Source: Mercurialis annua (taxonomy: Eukaryota; Streptophyta; Magnoliopsida; Malpighiales; Euphorbiaceae). Taken from it: a stretch of DNA of 64,000 nucleotides. Position numbers and translations under genes: made by a program. The stretch lies in contig NC_065577.1 of the NCBI RefSeq assembly GCF_937616625.2, forward strand, positions 24,627,501 to 24,691,500. Reading direction: 5' to 3'. A model generated the notes under the pieces. The model was not told the origin of the DNA. It searched no databases and worked only from the letters and a program-made list of their open reading frames with translations. Shown in pieces: positions 34,601 through 46,300 of this stretch. The stretch's first letter is position 1. Every line of letters starts with the position of its first letter.

Positions 34601-35341
34601 CTATAAATTTAGCAGCTTTTCTCTGAAACTCTCAGTAACAGAGAAGGGTAGATAGTAACCTCTGAACCTGATCACAAAATCAGCCCAAGACAAAGTATCC
34701 ATAACTGGTCTGATGTTATCGCGATACCAGTCCTTAGCTGTACCCTTCAGCGACATCTCCACAAGCATCACTGATTGACGATCAGAAGCTTGAATCCTTT
34801 GACTGTTGTACTCAAATTCCTCCAAAAAGTCAAGAGCATCCCCAGTACTATCAAAAGAAGTCGGATTCAACTTCAAGTAGATCATCACCAACTCTCTGTC
34901 CGTTGGAATGTGACCGACACCAGCAAGTCCACCAATACCAGCTAAAACACCAGCCTGAGGTTGTTGTTGCTGCGCTAGCTGACCCAGTACAGTACACTGA
35001 TTCTGCAGAAGAGCCTGGTTATTCTGCATCTCGACAATCCCAGCCAAGAAGGTAGTGAAGTCGAACGCTTGCATGTTTGGTGCATGTTGCATCTCCGGTG
35101 CCTGCTGCACATTCGGTGCCTGAACACCTGCTGCACCACGTCCTCTAGCTCCACCTCTACCAGCACCAGCTCCTCTGCCTCTACCAGCACCTCTACCTCT
35201 GCCAGCACCTCCACCTCGACCACGTCCAGCATTAGCCTGAACTGGTGGTACGTTCTGATCGACTTCCATGGAAATCGCATCATCAGCCACAGCTTCTTGC
35301 TCTGCCGCAGCACGAGCACGAGTACGAACAACATTGTCCAT
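34601..35341 (-). CDS. Gag N-terminal portion (element C), ended by premature TAG
   Basis: 246 codons from ATG at 35341, the first in-frame start after the leader, to TAG at 34603-34601. The product starts MDNVVRTRARAAAEQE, continues with a GRGRG-rich basic stretch (about residues 41-70) and a Gln-rich segment, and then has the retrotransposon gag domain (MLVEMSLKGTAKDWYRD, then SWADFVIRFRGYY and REKLLNL). Gag would form the particle and bind RNA. The stop lies in the same frame as the rest of gag-pol, immediately before KGDRS, where related elements read through LNL-x-(Q/K)-G. It is therefore most simply a point mutation such as CAG to TAG. Programmed readthrough is an alternative I consider less likely. 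Confidence 0.9.
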   Translation of the reverse strand: MDNVVRTRARAAAEQEAVADDAISMEVDQNVPPVQANAGRGRGGGAGRGRGAGRGRGAGAGRGGARGRGAAGVQAPNVQQAPEMQHAPNMQAFDFTTFLAGIVEMQNNQALLQNQCTVLGQLAQQQQPQAGVLAGIGGLAGVGHIPTDRELVMIYLKLNPTSFDSTGDALDFLEEFEYNSQRIQASDRQSVMLVEMSLKGTAKDWYRDNIRPVMDTLSWADFVIRFRGYYLPFSVTESFREKLLNL

Positions 35342-35668
35342 ATCCTAAGGATTGAACAAAAACAATATGAATAACACATAATTCATACCCAAGTATGAAA
35401 CGAAACAATTAATAATTAGGATTTCCCGAGAAATCAACAGCAATAAAATACTCACCCAAGTGAAATAGCATTAACAATTAACAGCATCAAATCAACAATT
35501 AATGACTGACTCGACGCAATCCTATTGGTATAGGCAGAATGTTTTAAAATCAAAAGATGACGGTTTTAAAGACATGACAGAATCCTATATCCGCAGTAGT
35601 TCCTAAGACACAACCATACTTAACAGAGTAAACACATAGCAAGCAATTGGCCTTGGTTTGAAACCAAA
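35342..35668 (-). other. 5' leader of element C
   Basis: About 330 bp between the primer site and the gag start, AT-rich, with no coding frame. It is expected to be transcribed and to contain packaging signals, none of which I can identify. Confidence 0.7.
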
Positions 35669-35680
35669 GCTCTGATACCA
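35669..35680 (-). other. Primer-binding site, initiator tRNA-Met
   Basis: The minus strand reads TGGTATCAGAGC, complementary to the 3' end of plant initiator tRNA-Met and the usual primer of many plant gypsy elements. Four bases separate it from the 5' LTR. Confidence 0.93.
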
Positions 35681-35684
35681 AGTT

Positions 35685-38559
35685 TGTCACGACCCATTTT
35701 CATGAATCGCGACCGGCGCTAGGGTATGGGTAATGTAGTACCAAAACCCGTAGCTAGCCTATCGTTTAACACATAAACACATAAACCTGCAGAAAACCAA
35801 TGCTCGGGGGCAACCGAGACTTCAGCCTAAAACTAGCAGTTATAATATTCAACAGTTAATATAACATGCTTATCCAATTCTGAGTCTAAAAATAGGCATG
35901 ACATAAATATTCCGAAATAATTATATAACATACTAGAGCAATATAACTAGTCAGACTAATCCGACAAACAACTGTAATAATAATAAAGACGTCTAGTCAA
36001 CTACTGCGGTCTAAGAATAAAATAGTTTGACAGTTTATCAAAATAAATGGAACCTCCGAGGAAAAGTAAATGCGGAGATCACCAGACTCTCTCAGATCAT
36101 AACCCTGGGAAAAATTGGGAAAACAACGGGGTCAGATATACTGAGATGAGTTCATACCACTATTTACATTTATTAAGTGGAAAACCTTTAAAATGTTTAA
36201 AACATTTAATAACGATATTACAGATAATAGTTGGAACCCTAATCCACAATTCTAAATAATAATCATAATCCAATAGGTCTGGTCCCGAGAGCTGAGCTAC
36301 ACCGAGTTACCACTGACCACACTTATACCAGAGTCCCGAGAGCTGAGCTACACCGAGTTACTCTACATGGTCCCGAGAGCTATGCTCACACCGAGTTACC
36401 ACATTTCCATATATACCTTACCCAGATCAATACCGGTGCGCACGCAGTCCTAATGATGCCCATTAGGTAGCATGTTCCAACTAAGAGCCATAATATAAAA
36501 ACAGTTCGAAATGTACGTACAGTATATATATTTAATATTAAAATAACAATTTACTTAATAAAGCGGTAAATAGTAAATATAAACTCACTGCTTGCTAGTC
36601 CACGTGAATACCGGCAAGCAACTAATCCTGGTTCGCCTCTAAAGCACGAACAGTAGACGGGTCTAGACAAATAAAATAATTATTAAAAACAGACCCTAAC
36701 TCTAGAGAGTACTAGACACCACATAGGACTAGCACAAATCACATGTCGGAATAAACAATTCAAAGCACACACAAATAATACCCATAAGGTAAATAAAGCC
36801 CAATTAATATAAGTCTATTGAGTTCCCGCTTAAAATCCAATTTATAAATATTATTTAATAACCTTAAATAATAAATAATTTCCAAATAGTGAGTTAGCCG
36901 AGTTACCAATAACTACCAAGCTAACCTCACTGGTCGGGTAACCCAAGTCTAACCCGACTAAAAACAATTATCAATATAAATCCAAGTTCATATTTATAAA
37001 ATAAATTAACAAAATAAATAACCATTTTTAAAAGCGGAACTCAATAACTAAGTAACCCAAGTTACAAATCAAAAACCTAATCATTTTAAGTTAATAAAAG
37101 TTTAGGGACGAAATCGTACTTTAACCAATTAGGGGCTAAACTGTACTTTTGCCAAAAAGGGACTAAATTGTACTTTAGTCGATTTGATATCCGAAATCAA
37201 ATCAATTGCTTTTGTTTATAGTTAAAACAAAATATAAATTTACTTATCACAAATCCACTTAATTAAGTATATAAAAAAAAATAAGTTCAGGGACTAAATT
37301 GTAATTTAGCCAACTTTTGAAAAAAAACGACATTAGAGGGCAAATATAATTACCCGAGTAATTATATTAACTTAAATTACAATAACTATCATTCACAATT
37401 TGTTAATTAAAAATCAAATCAAAATCTTATTTATTATCAATTAAATGACCAAGTTAAACCTAAAGGATTTCTTTGAATTACACAAACAATATTCATTATC
37501 AATGTGGCCATTTGACCATCTTCCTCCTTTAAACACACTAATCCCCGCCTAGTTGAAACCTATGTTACTGAACCATGGAGTTTATACATACAACAAGAAT
37601 TAAATCTTACAAAAGCATGTAATTAGTTATCAAACCAAGATCAACATATAACATCTCCATTACATCTTATACATCAACACCAAGAACCCATCAAAACATT
37701 ACTGCCGAACCTTATTCAATCCGAGATAGAAGAACAAATATATAACAATGGATAGATACTCATTGAAAGCTTAAACTAACAATAACCCAAAAGATATATA
37801 ATCAAATACAAGCAAAATCATAGCAAAAAGGAATTGAATCAATCGGCATAACCACAAATACCAAGAACAGTGTATAGCATTCCTAAAACGGAAACCGTAC
37901 GGCGATTGAAACGGGATCGATTACGTACCGTTTAGAAAAACCGAGATAGAGAAACGTAGGGAATTGAGTCTAGAACGTCTGAGATCAAACGGTTTTGATT
38001 TCGACCTAGAAACGAATGAGAACGACTCAAATTACGTAATGCCGTTTCAAAACAAAATCTGAAAATCAAAGGAATTATGAACACTTACTGAACAGCAACT
38101 TATGAGGATGATTACGGATTCGATACTGAGCGAAAGAACGAAAGGAGAGTGGCTAGGGTTAGATTGCAGTGTGATCTAGGTTTCTATGAAGAAATCGACT
38201 TAAAATAACGTAGGGAAGTGGGCCGTAAACGAGCTCGAAGTGGGCCAAATGGATGGGTCCAAAAGAATGGCCTGGTCTCGAACGAGACCAGGCCTGCAGA
38301 TGGATTCTCGTTCGAGAATCCTTGGATTCTCGAACGAGAATCATCGTTTTTCTCAGGTCTCAATTGAGACCTGAGTCAAATGGAAGTGGTTCAACCACTT
38401 CGGTTGAACCACAACCCAAAGAAGGAATATTTTTTTTAAACCGAACCAAAAATGAATCGAACCACAATTAATTTATGAAACTTCAAATACCCCTCAAAAC
38501 ACATCCGGAACCACGTCGGAAATTAACAAAATAAATTCAAAATTTTACGGGATATTACA
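35685..38559 (-). repeat. 5' LTR of element C (2875 bp)
   Basis: Starts (minus strand) TGTAATATCCCG at 38559 and ends at 35685. It contains the intact dyad cassette, the ATTACTCGGGTAAT near-palindrome found in all LTRs here, TTAGTCCC-type minisatellite units near 37.1-37.2 kb, the threefold GTAACTCGG repeat near 36.3-36.4 kb and the terminal hairpin. Short frames inside show no homology and are not called. Confidence 0.95.
38269..38412. promoter_or_regulatory. Dyad cassette in 5' LTR of element C
   Basis: Five perfect dyads in 144 bp: 12-bp arms GGCCTGGTCTCG/CGAGACCAGGCC with a 2-nt centre (38269-38294); GATTCTCG/CGAGAATC twice (38303-38320 and 38325-38342); the 24-bp palindrome at 38352-38375 centred on AATT; and GTGGTTCAACC with its complement (38386-38412). 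This is the clearest copy of the cassette in the window. Confidence 0.85.
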
Positions 38560-38564
38560 TTAAT
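38560..38564. repeat. Target-site duplication of element C, right copy
   Basis: TTAAT, identical to 27363-27367. Confidence 0.92.
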
Positions 38565-38616
38565 CCAATCTTTTACAAACGCTACGAAATAAATCCAAAC
38601 TTTTCCCCTTTGGTAA
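38565..38616 (+). repeat. Last scrap of forward-oriented satellite
   Basis: About 47 bp of satellite in forward orientation (TTTACAAACGCTACGAAAT, then AAACTTTTCCCCTTT) ending abruptly at 38611, then GGTAA. Beyond the next insertion the satellite has the opposite orientation. Confidence 0.85.
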
Positions 38617-39786
38617 TGTTTCAGCATTCGGCTTAACCTAATCTTAGGGAAAAAAGCCCCGAAAAGTCCCTACTCATCGGCGTCTCAGCATGGTGCAAGA
38701 TCGTGAACCTTGGGTAGATGATCGTGCACCCCAGATGGTGCACGTTCGTGCACCTTGGGAGCACGGTCGTGCACCCTAGATGATGCACGTTCGTGCACCT
38801 TAGTGCACGTTCGTGCACCTTAGTGCACGTTCGTGCACCCGAGTGCACAGCCCCAGGAAAGTTGATTTTTCGGGCTTTCCGATGTGCTCTAACCCCGTTT
38901 TTCCGCCCTTAACACGTATACACAATCCAATCTATCCATATTCACGTTTGAAACGTAAAAACAATACGTTTAAGTTCGATTCGATTCGATAACCGTTTAT
39001 GAACGAATATATATTTGAAATATATCAAAATATATCAAAATATACATTCCATACGGGTTTAATACCACGATTACTTGAGTAATCGTTGAAGAAACGGAGT
39101 TAGAATCGAGAAACAAATCGAACAGACGAAACCCTAATCTTCGTCGCACGTACTAAGAGTTTAGAACCTCAATTCCTTTTTGAAAGGAATTAATTATGGC
39201 TTCTGAGCCTTAAATTGTAACCTAATGTTATATATAAATGATTGGCAAAAGTACACTTTAGTACTAGCTCAATCATGCACTTTAAACCAACTTCTAAACT
39301 AGTCGTTCATTGCCTAAACGGAAACGACTTCCAAACTTCGTGAAAATTTTATCAAAAATCTAATAAAATATAACAAGAGTAAAAATATAATTTTTATTCC
39401 CATCCGACTTATATTTTATTCTTAATAAATCATTTTCGATTTATTAAGTCCGCATTGACTGCGCTTGATAAAATTTCTGCTTCCAAATTTTATCAAATTT
39501 TCACGATAACCTTTTTAAAATATTTCGTGAATATTAGTACCAAAAATATTCGCTAGGGACTTATGAATTATTCTGCACGCAATTCATAAATCCATATTGT
39601 CTCCGTTAACTATATAACTACTCAAATTTAAATTCTAAAAATTTAAATTTGTAATCTTATAGCCATATTAAAATTTTAGGGACACTTGTAAATTACATTT
39701 ATCTTTAAATTTAATTTACCTACTCCCGTCTAATAAAATATTAGACACGTGGCTATATTTATCCCTTATATTTCCAGGTTATTATA
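38617..39786 (-). mobile_element. LTR-like insertion D of another family (1.17 kb)
   Basis: Non-satellite sequence between forward and reverse satellite. On the minus strand its left end reads TATAATAACCTGG, like a decayed LTR start (TGTAATAACC), and its other end is GCTGAAACA, compatible with an LTR end in CA. GTAA occurs just outside both ends (38613-38616 and 39787-39790), which could be a degraded duplication. It contains a run of GTGCACG dyads (about 38690-38850), a TATATATAA word near 39225 and AT-rich sequence with stem-loops. No coding domain is recognisable. The best call is a solo LTR of a family not otherwise seen here, probably on the minus strand. Confidence 0.5.
38690..38850. 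repeat. Tandem GTGCACG-NN-CGTGCAC dyads in insertion D
   Basis: Several spaced copies of GTGCACGTTCGTGCAC or close variants, some only about 20 bp apart near 38785-38840, each with 7-bp self-complementary arms round a 2-nt centre. The design is similar to the GTCTCG-NN-CGAGAC dyads in LTRs A-C but the sequence is unrelated. Confidence 0.75.
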
Positions 39787-39915
39787 GTAACGTTTATAAA
39801 TATTTGGCTTAAATCGCCAAAAAGGGGAAACGTTTGGATTTGTTTTGTAACATTTGTAAACGTTATGCTTAAATTGCTAAAAAGGTGAAACCTTTGGTTT
39901 CGTTTCGTAAAGTTT
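39787..39915 (-). repeat. Satellite array, reverse orientation (first stretch)
   Basis: The satellite core now reads GGCTTAAATCGCCAAAAAGG on the plus strand, the reverse complement of the arrays at 1-38616. It is cut by solo LTR E after 129 bp. Confidence 0.93.
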
Positions 39916-40218
39916 TGTAATATCCCGTGTTATTCCGTCATGGTTTTGTTGTGTTTCCGACTTAGTTTCGGATTGTTAATGGTGGACTTAGCAAGTGTAA
40001 CACTTTGTTTGCGGTTTGAGTTGAATCTGTATATGTCGCATGTGTCGTGTGAGTTTTCGATGGCGATTTGATTTGTATTCGGTTTATAATCGATGATTTA
40101 TTCTGGTACCTTCTGAATCTGACATGTTTTGAGAAAACATTCATATCTCCCGTTGGATCAGGTTCATTTTTGGATATGTTGTGCCCAAGACAAAGTTGAC
40201 CGTTGGATCAAAAATTGA

Positions 40219-40334
40219 GGCGCGTTGGACGGCGCAATGGGCCATCGCGCCTCGCAACGCGCCCCATACGATTTCAGCGTCAAGTGAAGGCGCGATGGAA
40301 CGAACGCGCCTCGCAACGCGCCTCCCATCGCGCC
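40219..40334. promoter_or_regulatory. GC-rich nested hairpins upstream of TATA in LTR E
   Basis: GGCGCGTTG (40219-40227) pairs with CAACGCGCC (40255-40263), and inside them GGCGCAATGG pairs with CCATCGCGCC with one mismatch. GGCGCGATGG (40289-40298) pairs perfectly with CCATCGCGCC (40325-40334). The block takes the place of the GTCTCG dyad cassette of LTRs A-C just before the TATA box. Confidence 0.75.
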
Positions 40335-40359
40335 CCTCTGTCAGATTTGTTGTTTGGCC

Positions 40360-40369
40360 TATAAATAGA
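40360..40369 (+). promoter_or_regulatory. TATA box of LTR E
   Basis: CTATAAATAG, a near-consensus plant TATA box, 26 bp after the GC-rich hairpins. It likely places the LTR transcription start some 30 bp downstream. Confidence 0.6.
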
Positions 40370-43319
40370 CCCTTTATCTGATCTAAAACTTTTCCCACTT
40401 CATTTTATAAACCCTAGCCGACCCATTGACATTACAACACTCTGATTTGATAGTTTGTACATCAATTCCTTTGTTTGTTGGACTCCGGTAAGTGATCTGC
40501 ATACCCTATCCTTAGTATGTTCACATTTTCTTTGTTCAATTCGTTTTAGGGCTTATGTATCCATGTTTTCCATTGTTGTGTGAGGTCTTAAGCATACCAA
40601 TTCTGATTCGCCTCGTTCTTGGATCCATGTGATGTTTTATCCGCTTATCTTCGTCCGTAAGTGCCGAATCTTGTGTTTTAAGGTTAAACCTATACCTTGG
40701 GTGTTGTGATGATTTGATTTACTGTTTTGGCATGCTTAGAACTGATTATGTATAGTTAGCTTTGGTTTAGAGTGTTTGTATTGGATTTTACCTTGGGTAT
40801 TATGAATTGAATTGCTAGGTTAAGTGCTAGCTTGCTTGGTATGATTATTTCATTGCTTACCTACTGTTTGAATATGTTGATAGTGGCTGGAAATACATGT
40901 TAGGGCTGTTTGTAATGTCTTTGGCATGATGATATTGTTCAAAATTGTTGCCCATCGATTCTTGATTGTTTGTACACGAGTTATGTTATGTATGCCATAG
41001 TTATTCGATTGATATATGGTTTGATTGTTGGTTCATTCTGAGTAAATGATTTAAATTTGTTATGCAATCCTTATTGGATTCATTTAAGTGTTATAGCATG
41101 CTTGTAATGTTGTTGGCTTGATTAGCCAAATTTTTGCTAAGTGTTAGCATCGTTTAAATTTGGAAATAATATTCTTTTTGATGTAATCAGATTGGTTTTT
41201 ATAATTTCAATCTGAATACGATTTTTATTTTATAATCTTTAATCACATAATTACTTGGGTAATTATGGGTTTTGAAAATATTGACTTGATGTGCCATTTT
41301 GGATAAAGTAACGTTTTGACATAAAATGTTTTCTTAAACTTTATTGTGGTTAAGTTTTTATTAGTAACCAATGGTTACTTTTATTTAAAGATATTGAGTT
41401 CCGCTTTCAATTATAATTTATTATTTTATCAAATCATTATTCTTGGGATTATAAACTATGGTTTATATTTTGATAAAATGATTGGGCCGGGTTAGACTTG
41501 GGTCACCTGACATGTGAGGTTAGCTTGGTAGTTATCAGTAACTCGGCTAACCCACTATTTGGAGATTACTTGGTTTATTATTTATCAATTGTTTTAAAAA
41601 GTATTTTATGAAATGGATTTTAAAGCGGGAACTTAATAGACTTGACTTGTGTGGTTTATTAATTAATTGAGTATTGTGTTTACTCTGTTTGGTTTTACCT
41701 TGACTTGTTGTTTGTGCTAGTCCTATGAGGTGTCTAGTACTCTCTAGAGTTAGGGTTCGTTTTAATAATTATTTATTTGTGTTTAGACTCGTCGACTGTT
41801 CGTGCTTTTGAGGCGAACCGAGTCTAGGTTGCTTGCCAGGAGTTTTCACGTGGATTAACAAGCAGGGAGTTTGTACTTACTATTTACCGCTTTATTAAGT
41901 AAATTGTTATTTTCATATTAAATATATATACTGTACGTATATTTCGAACTGTTTTTATATTATGGCTTCTAGTTGGAACATGCTACCTAATGGGCATTAT
42001 TAGGACTGCGTGCGCACCAGTATTGATCTAGATAAGGTATGTGATATGTGGTGGTAACTCGGTGTGAGCATAGCTCTCAAGACCAGTAGAGTAACTCGGT
42101 GTAGCTCAGCTCTCGGGACTCTGGTTATGGATAGAGAATGGTCGGTGGTAACTCGGTGTAGCTCAGCTCTCGGGACCAGGCCTATTGGATTATGGTTATA
42201 TTTAGTATTTTTGGATTAGGGTTCCAACTATTATACGTAATCTTTATATTAAATGTTTTAAACGGTTTTAAAGGTTTTCCACTTGATAAATGTAAATAGT
42301 GGTATGAACTCATCTCAGTATATCTGACCCCGTTGTTTTCCCAATTTTCCCCACGGTTATGATCTGAGAGAGTATGGTGATCTCCGCATTTACTTTTCCT
42401 CGGAGGTTCCTTTTATTTTAATAAACTGTAAAACTGTTTTATTCTTAGACCGCAGTAGTTGACTAGACGTCTTTATTATTATTACAGTTGTTTGTCGGAT
42501 TGGTCTAACTAGTTATATTGCTCTGGCATGTTATATAATTATTTCGGATTATTTATGTTATGCCTATTTTTAGACTCAAGAGTGGATAAGCTTGTTATAT
42601 TAATAGATATTGAATATTATAACTGCTAGATTTAGGCTGAAGTCTCGGTTGCCCCCGAGCATTGGTTTTCTGCAGGTTTAATTAAATTGTATGTTATAAG
42701 AAAGGCTAGCTACGGGTGATGGTACTACATTACCCATGCCCTAGCGCCGGTCACGATTCATGAAAATGGGTCGTGACACGTTTGTAAACGTTTGACTTAA
42801 ATCGCGGAAAAGGTGAAACGTTTGGAATTGTTTCGTAACGTATTAAACGTTTGGATTGTTTTTGTAACGTTTTAAACGTTTGGCTTAAATCGTTAAAAAG
42901 GTGAAACATTTGGATTGGTTTCGTAACGTATTAAATTTTTGACTTCAATCGCTAAAAAGGTGAAACGTTTTGTATTTGTTTTGTAACGTTTGTAAAGGTT
43001 TAACTTAAATCGCTAAAAAGGTGAAACGTTTGGATTTATTTCGTAACGTTTGTAAACGTTTGGCTTAAATCGCTAAAAAGGTGAAACATTTGGATTTGTT
43101 TCGTAACGTTTTAAATGTTTGCATTGGTTTTGTAATGTTTGTAAACGTTTGGCTTAAATCGCTAAAAAGGAGAAACATTAGGATTTGATTCGTAACGTTT
43201 TGAACGTTTGGATTGGTTTCGTAACGTTTGGCGTAAAGCTCTAATAAGGTGAAACGTTTGGATTTGTTTCGTCACGTTTGTAAACGTTTGGCCTAAATCG
43301 CTAAAAAGGTGAAACGTTT

Positions 43320-46300
43320 GGATTTGTTTCGTAATGTTTGTAAATGTTTGGCTTAAATCGCTAAAAAAGTAAAACGTTTGGATTTGTTTAGTAACGTTTT
43401 AAACGTTTGAATTCCTGTTGTAACATTTTGAATGTTTGGCTTAAATCGCTAAAAAGGTGAAAAGTTTGGAATTATTTCGTTATGTTTTTAACGTTTCGTA
43501 ACATTTATAAACGTTTGGCTTAAATCGCTAAAAAGGTGAAACATTTGGATTTGTTTCGTAACGTTTAAACGTTTGGATTTGATTCGTATCGTTTTAAACG
43601 TTTAGCTTAAATCGCTAAAAAGGTGAAATATTTGGATTTGTTTCGTAACGTATTAAACGTTGGGATTGGTTTCGTAGCGTTTAAATTGTCTTGCTTAAAT
43701 CGCTAAAAAGGTGAACGTTTGGTTTTGTTTTGTATCATTTGTAAATGTTTGGCTCAAATCGCTAAAAAGGTGAAACGTTTGGATTTGTTTCGTAACAGTT
43801 GTAAACGTTTGGATTGGTTTCGTAACGTTTTAAACGTTTGGATTGGTTTCGTAACGTTTTAAACGTTTGGGTTAAATCGCTAAAAAGGTGAAACGTTTGG
43901 ATTTTTTCGTAACGTTTGTAAACATTTGGCATAAATCGCTCAAAAGGTGAAAAGTTTGTATTTGTTTTGTAACGTTTTAAATGTTTGCCTTAGATCGCAA
44001 AAAATGTGAAACGTTTGGATTGGTTTTGAAACGTTTGTAAATGTTTGTCTTTAATCGCTAAAAAGGGGAAATGTTTGGATTTGTTTCTTAACGTTTGTAA
44101 ACGTTTGGCCTAAATCGCTAAAAAGGGGAAACGTTTGGATTTCTGTAGCAATGTGTTGGTTATCGTAACGTTTGTAAATGTTTGACTTATATCACAAAAA
44201 GGTGAAACGTTTGGATTTGTTTCGTAACATGTTAAACGTTTTGATTGGTTTTGAAACGTTTTAAACTTTTGGTTTAAATCGCTAAAAAGGGGAAACATTT
44301 GGCATAAATCGCTAAAAATATGAAACGTTTGGATTTGTTTTGTAACGTTTGTAAACATTTGACTTAAATCGCTAAAAAGGTGAAACGTTTGGATTTTTTT
44401 CGTAACGTTTGTAAACGTTTGGCTTAAATCGCTAAAAAGGTGAAACGTTTGGATTTGTTTCATAACGTTTCGATTGGTTTTATAACGTTTTAAATGTTAG
44501 GCTTAATTCGCTAAAAAGGTGAAACATTTATATTGGTTTGGTCACGTTTTAAATGTTTGGGTTAGTTTCGTAACGTTTTAAACGTTTGGCTTAAAACGCT
44601 AGAAATGTGAAACGATTGGTTTTGTTTCGTAACATTTGTAAATGTTTGGCTTAAATTGCTAAAAAGGGGAAACGTTTGGATTTGTTTCGTCACGTTTGTA
44701 AAAGTTTGGCCTAAATCGCTAAAAAGGCGAAACGTTTGGATTTGTTTCGTAATGTTTGTACACATTTGGCTTAAATCGCTAAAAAGGTGAAACGTTAGGA
44801 TTTGTTTAGCAACGTTTTAAACGTTTGAATTGGTTTTGTAACGTTTTAAAAGTTTAGTTTAAATCGCTAAAAAGGTGAAACGTTCAGATTTATTTCGTAA
44901 CGTCTTTTATGTTTCGTAATGTTTGTAAACGTTTGGCATAAATCGCTAAAAAGGTGAAACGTTTGGATTTGTTTCGTAACGTTTTATATGTTTAGCTTAA
45001 ATCGCTAAAAAGGTGAAACGTTTGGATTTTTTTTTGAAATGTTTGTAAACATTTGACTTATATCGCTAAAAAGGTGAAACGTTTGGATTTGTTTCGTAAC
45101 GTTTGTAAACGTTTGGCTTAAATCGGTAAAAAGGTGAAACGTTTGGATTTGTTTCATAACGTTTTAAACGTTTGGATTGGTTTTGTAACGTTTTAAATGT
45201 TTGGCTTAAATCGCTAAAAAGGTGAAATGTTTAGATTGGTTTCGTAACGTTTTAAATGTTTGATTTTGGTTTCGTAACGGGTTTAACGTTTGGCTTAAAT
45301 CTCTAAAAAGGTGAAATGTTTGGATTTGTTTCGTCACGTTTGTAAACGTTTGGACTGGTTTAGTAACGTTTTAAACTTTTGCCTTAAATCGCTAAAAAGG
45401 TGAAACGTTTAGATTTGTTTCGTAACATTTGTAAACATTAGGCTAATATCTCTAAAAAGGGGAAACGTTTGGATTTGTTTCGTAACGTTTGTAGACGTTT
45501 GGCTTAAATCGCTAAAAAGATGAAAAGTTTGGATTTGTTTTGTAACGTTTTAAACGTTTAAATTGCTTTTGTAACGTTTTAATTGTTTGGCTTAAAGCTC
45601 TAAAAAAGTGAAACGTTTTGATTAGTTTCGTAAGTTTTTGGTTTTGTAACGTTTGTAAACGTTTGGCTTAAATCCCTAAAAAGGTGAAACGTTTGGATTG
45701 GTTTCGTAACGTTTTAAATGTTTACTTTAATTCGCTAAAAAGGTGAAACATTTAGATTTGTTTCATAACGCTTTAAACGTTTGAATTGGTTTCATAACGT
45801 TTTAAATGTCTGGCTTAAATCGCTAAAAAGGTGAAACGATTGGTTTTGTTTCGTAACATTTGTAAATGTTTGGCTTAAATTGCTGAAAAGTTTGGATTTG
45901 TTTCATAACTTCTGTAACTGTTTCGATTGGTTTCTTAACGTTTTAAACGTTTGGCTTAAATCGCTAAAGAGGCGAAACATTTGGATTTTTTTTCGTAACG
46001 TTTGTAAACGTTTGGATTTGGTTCGTAACATTTTAAATGTTTGTCTTATATCGCTAAAAAGGTGAAACGTTTGGATTTTTTTCGTAACATTTTAAATGTT
46101 TGTCTTATATCGCTAATAAGGTGAAGCGTTTGGATTTGGTTCGTAGCATTTTAAATGTTTGTCTTATATCGCTTAAAAGGTGAAAAGTTTAGATTTGTTT
46201 CGTAATGTTCGTAAACATTTGACTTAAATTGCTAAAAAGGTGAAACATTTGGATTTATTTCGTAATTTTTTTGGTTTCGTAATTTTTTTAAACTTTTGGC

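Larger units (their letters stand above)
27368..38559 (-). mobile_element. Element C: complete young Ty3/gypsy chromovirus (Tekay/Del-like), 11.2 kb
   Basis: A structurally complete LTR retrotransposon on the minus strand. The 5' LTR is 35685-38559, then a tRNA-Met primer site, a leader, gag, protease, RT, RNase H, integrase, a chromodomain, a polypurine tract and the 3' LTR 27368-30254. Both ends have TG/CA termini and a perfect TTAAT duplication. The two LTRs (2875 and 2887 bp) differ by roughly 1% by eye plus a small indel near 28740, so the insertion is recent compared with A. The coding region is nevertheless dead: an in-frame TAG in gag (34601-34603), a catalytic Asp-to-Tyr change in RT and a 1-bp insertion before the chromodomain. 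It would need proteins from another copy to move. Confidence 0.96.
39916..42778 (+). mobile_element. Solo LTR E (2863 bp), chromovirus family
   Basis: A single LTR from TGTAATATCCCGTG to GGGTCGTGACA without internal region. The flanks are AGTTT (39911-39915) and CGTTT (42779-42783), a 5-bp duplication with one mismatch; CGTTT is the satellite norm there. Its second half closely matches LTR A and C, including the threefold GTAACTCGG repeat (42054-42177) and the terminal hairpin. Its first 500 bp differ and carry a GC-rich nested hairpin block (40219-40334) followed by a good TATA box (CTATAAATAG, 40360-40369). Frames of 60-85 residues across the GC-rich block are not supported as genes. Confidence 0.9.

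Noticed and set aside
35069..35374. 101-codon plus-strand Ser/Thr-rich frame opposite gag of element C
   Set aside because: Antisense shadow of the GRGRG-rich gag coding sequence.
38633..38848. 71-codon Cys/His-rich minus-strand frame that might suggest a zinc-binding peptide
   Set aside because: The Cys and His codons come from the repeated GTGCAC dyads read in one frame. It is a translation of a DNA repeat, not a conserved motif.
40141..40398. Minus-strand frame of 85 codons and overlapping plus-strand frame of 66 codons in LTR E
   Set aside because: They cross the GC-rich nested hairpin block, which keeps both strands open; no homology is recognisable and the place is the LTR promoter region.
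44110..44463. 117-codon minus-strand frame with repeats like FHLFSDLSQTFTNVTKQIQT (and the similar frames throughout both satellite arrays, up to 116 codons)
   Set aside because: The 60-bp period is divisible by three, so one frame of the satellite stays open by chance. All such long frames read the same satellite strand, plus left of 38.6 kb and minus right of it. No start context, domain or non-repeat sequence supports a gene.
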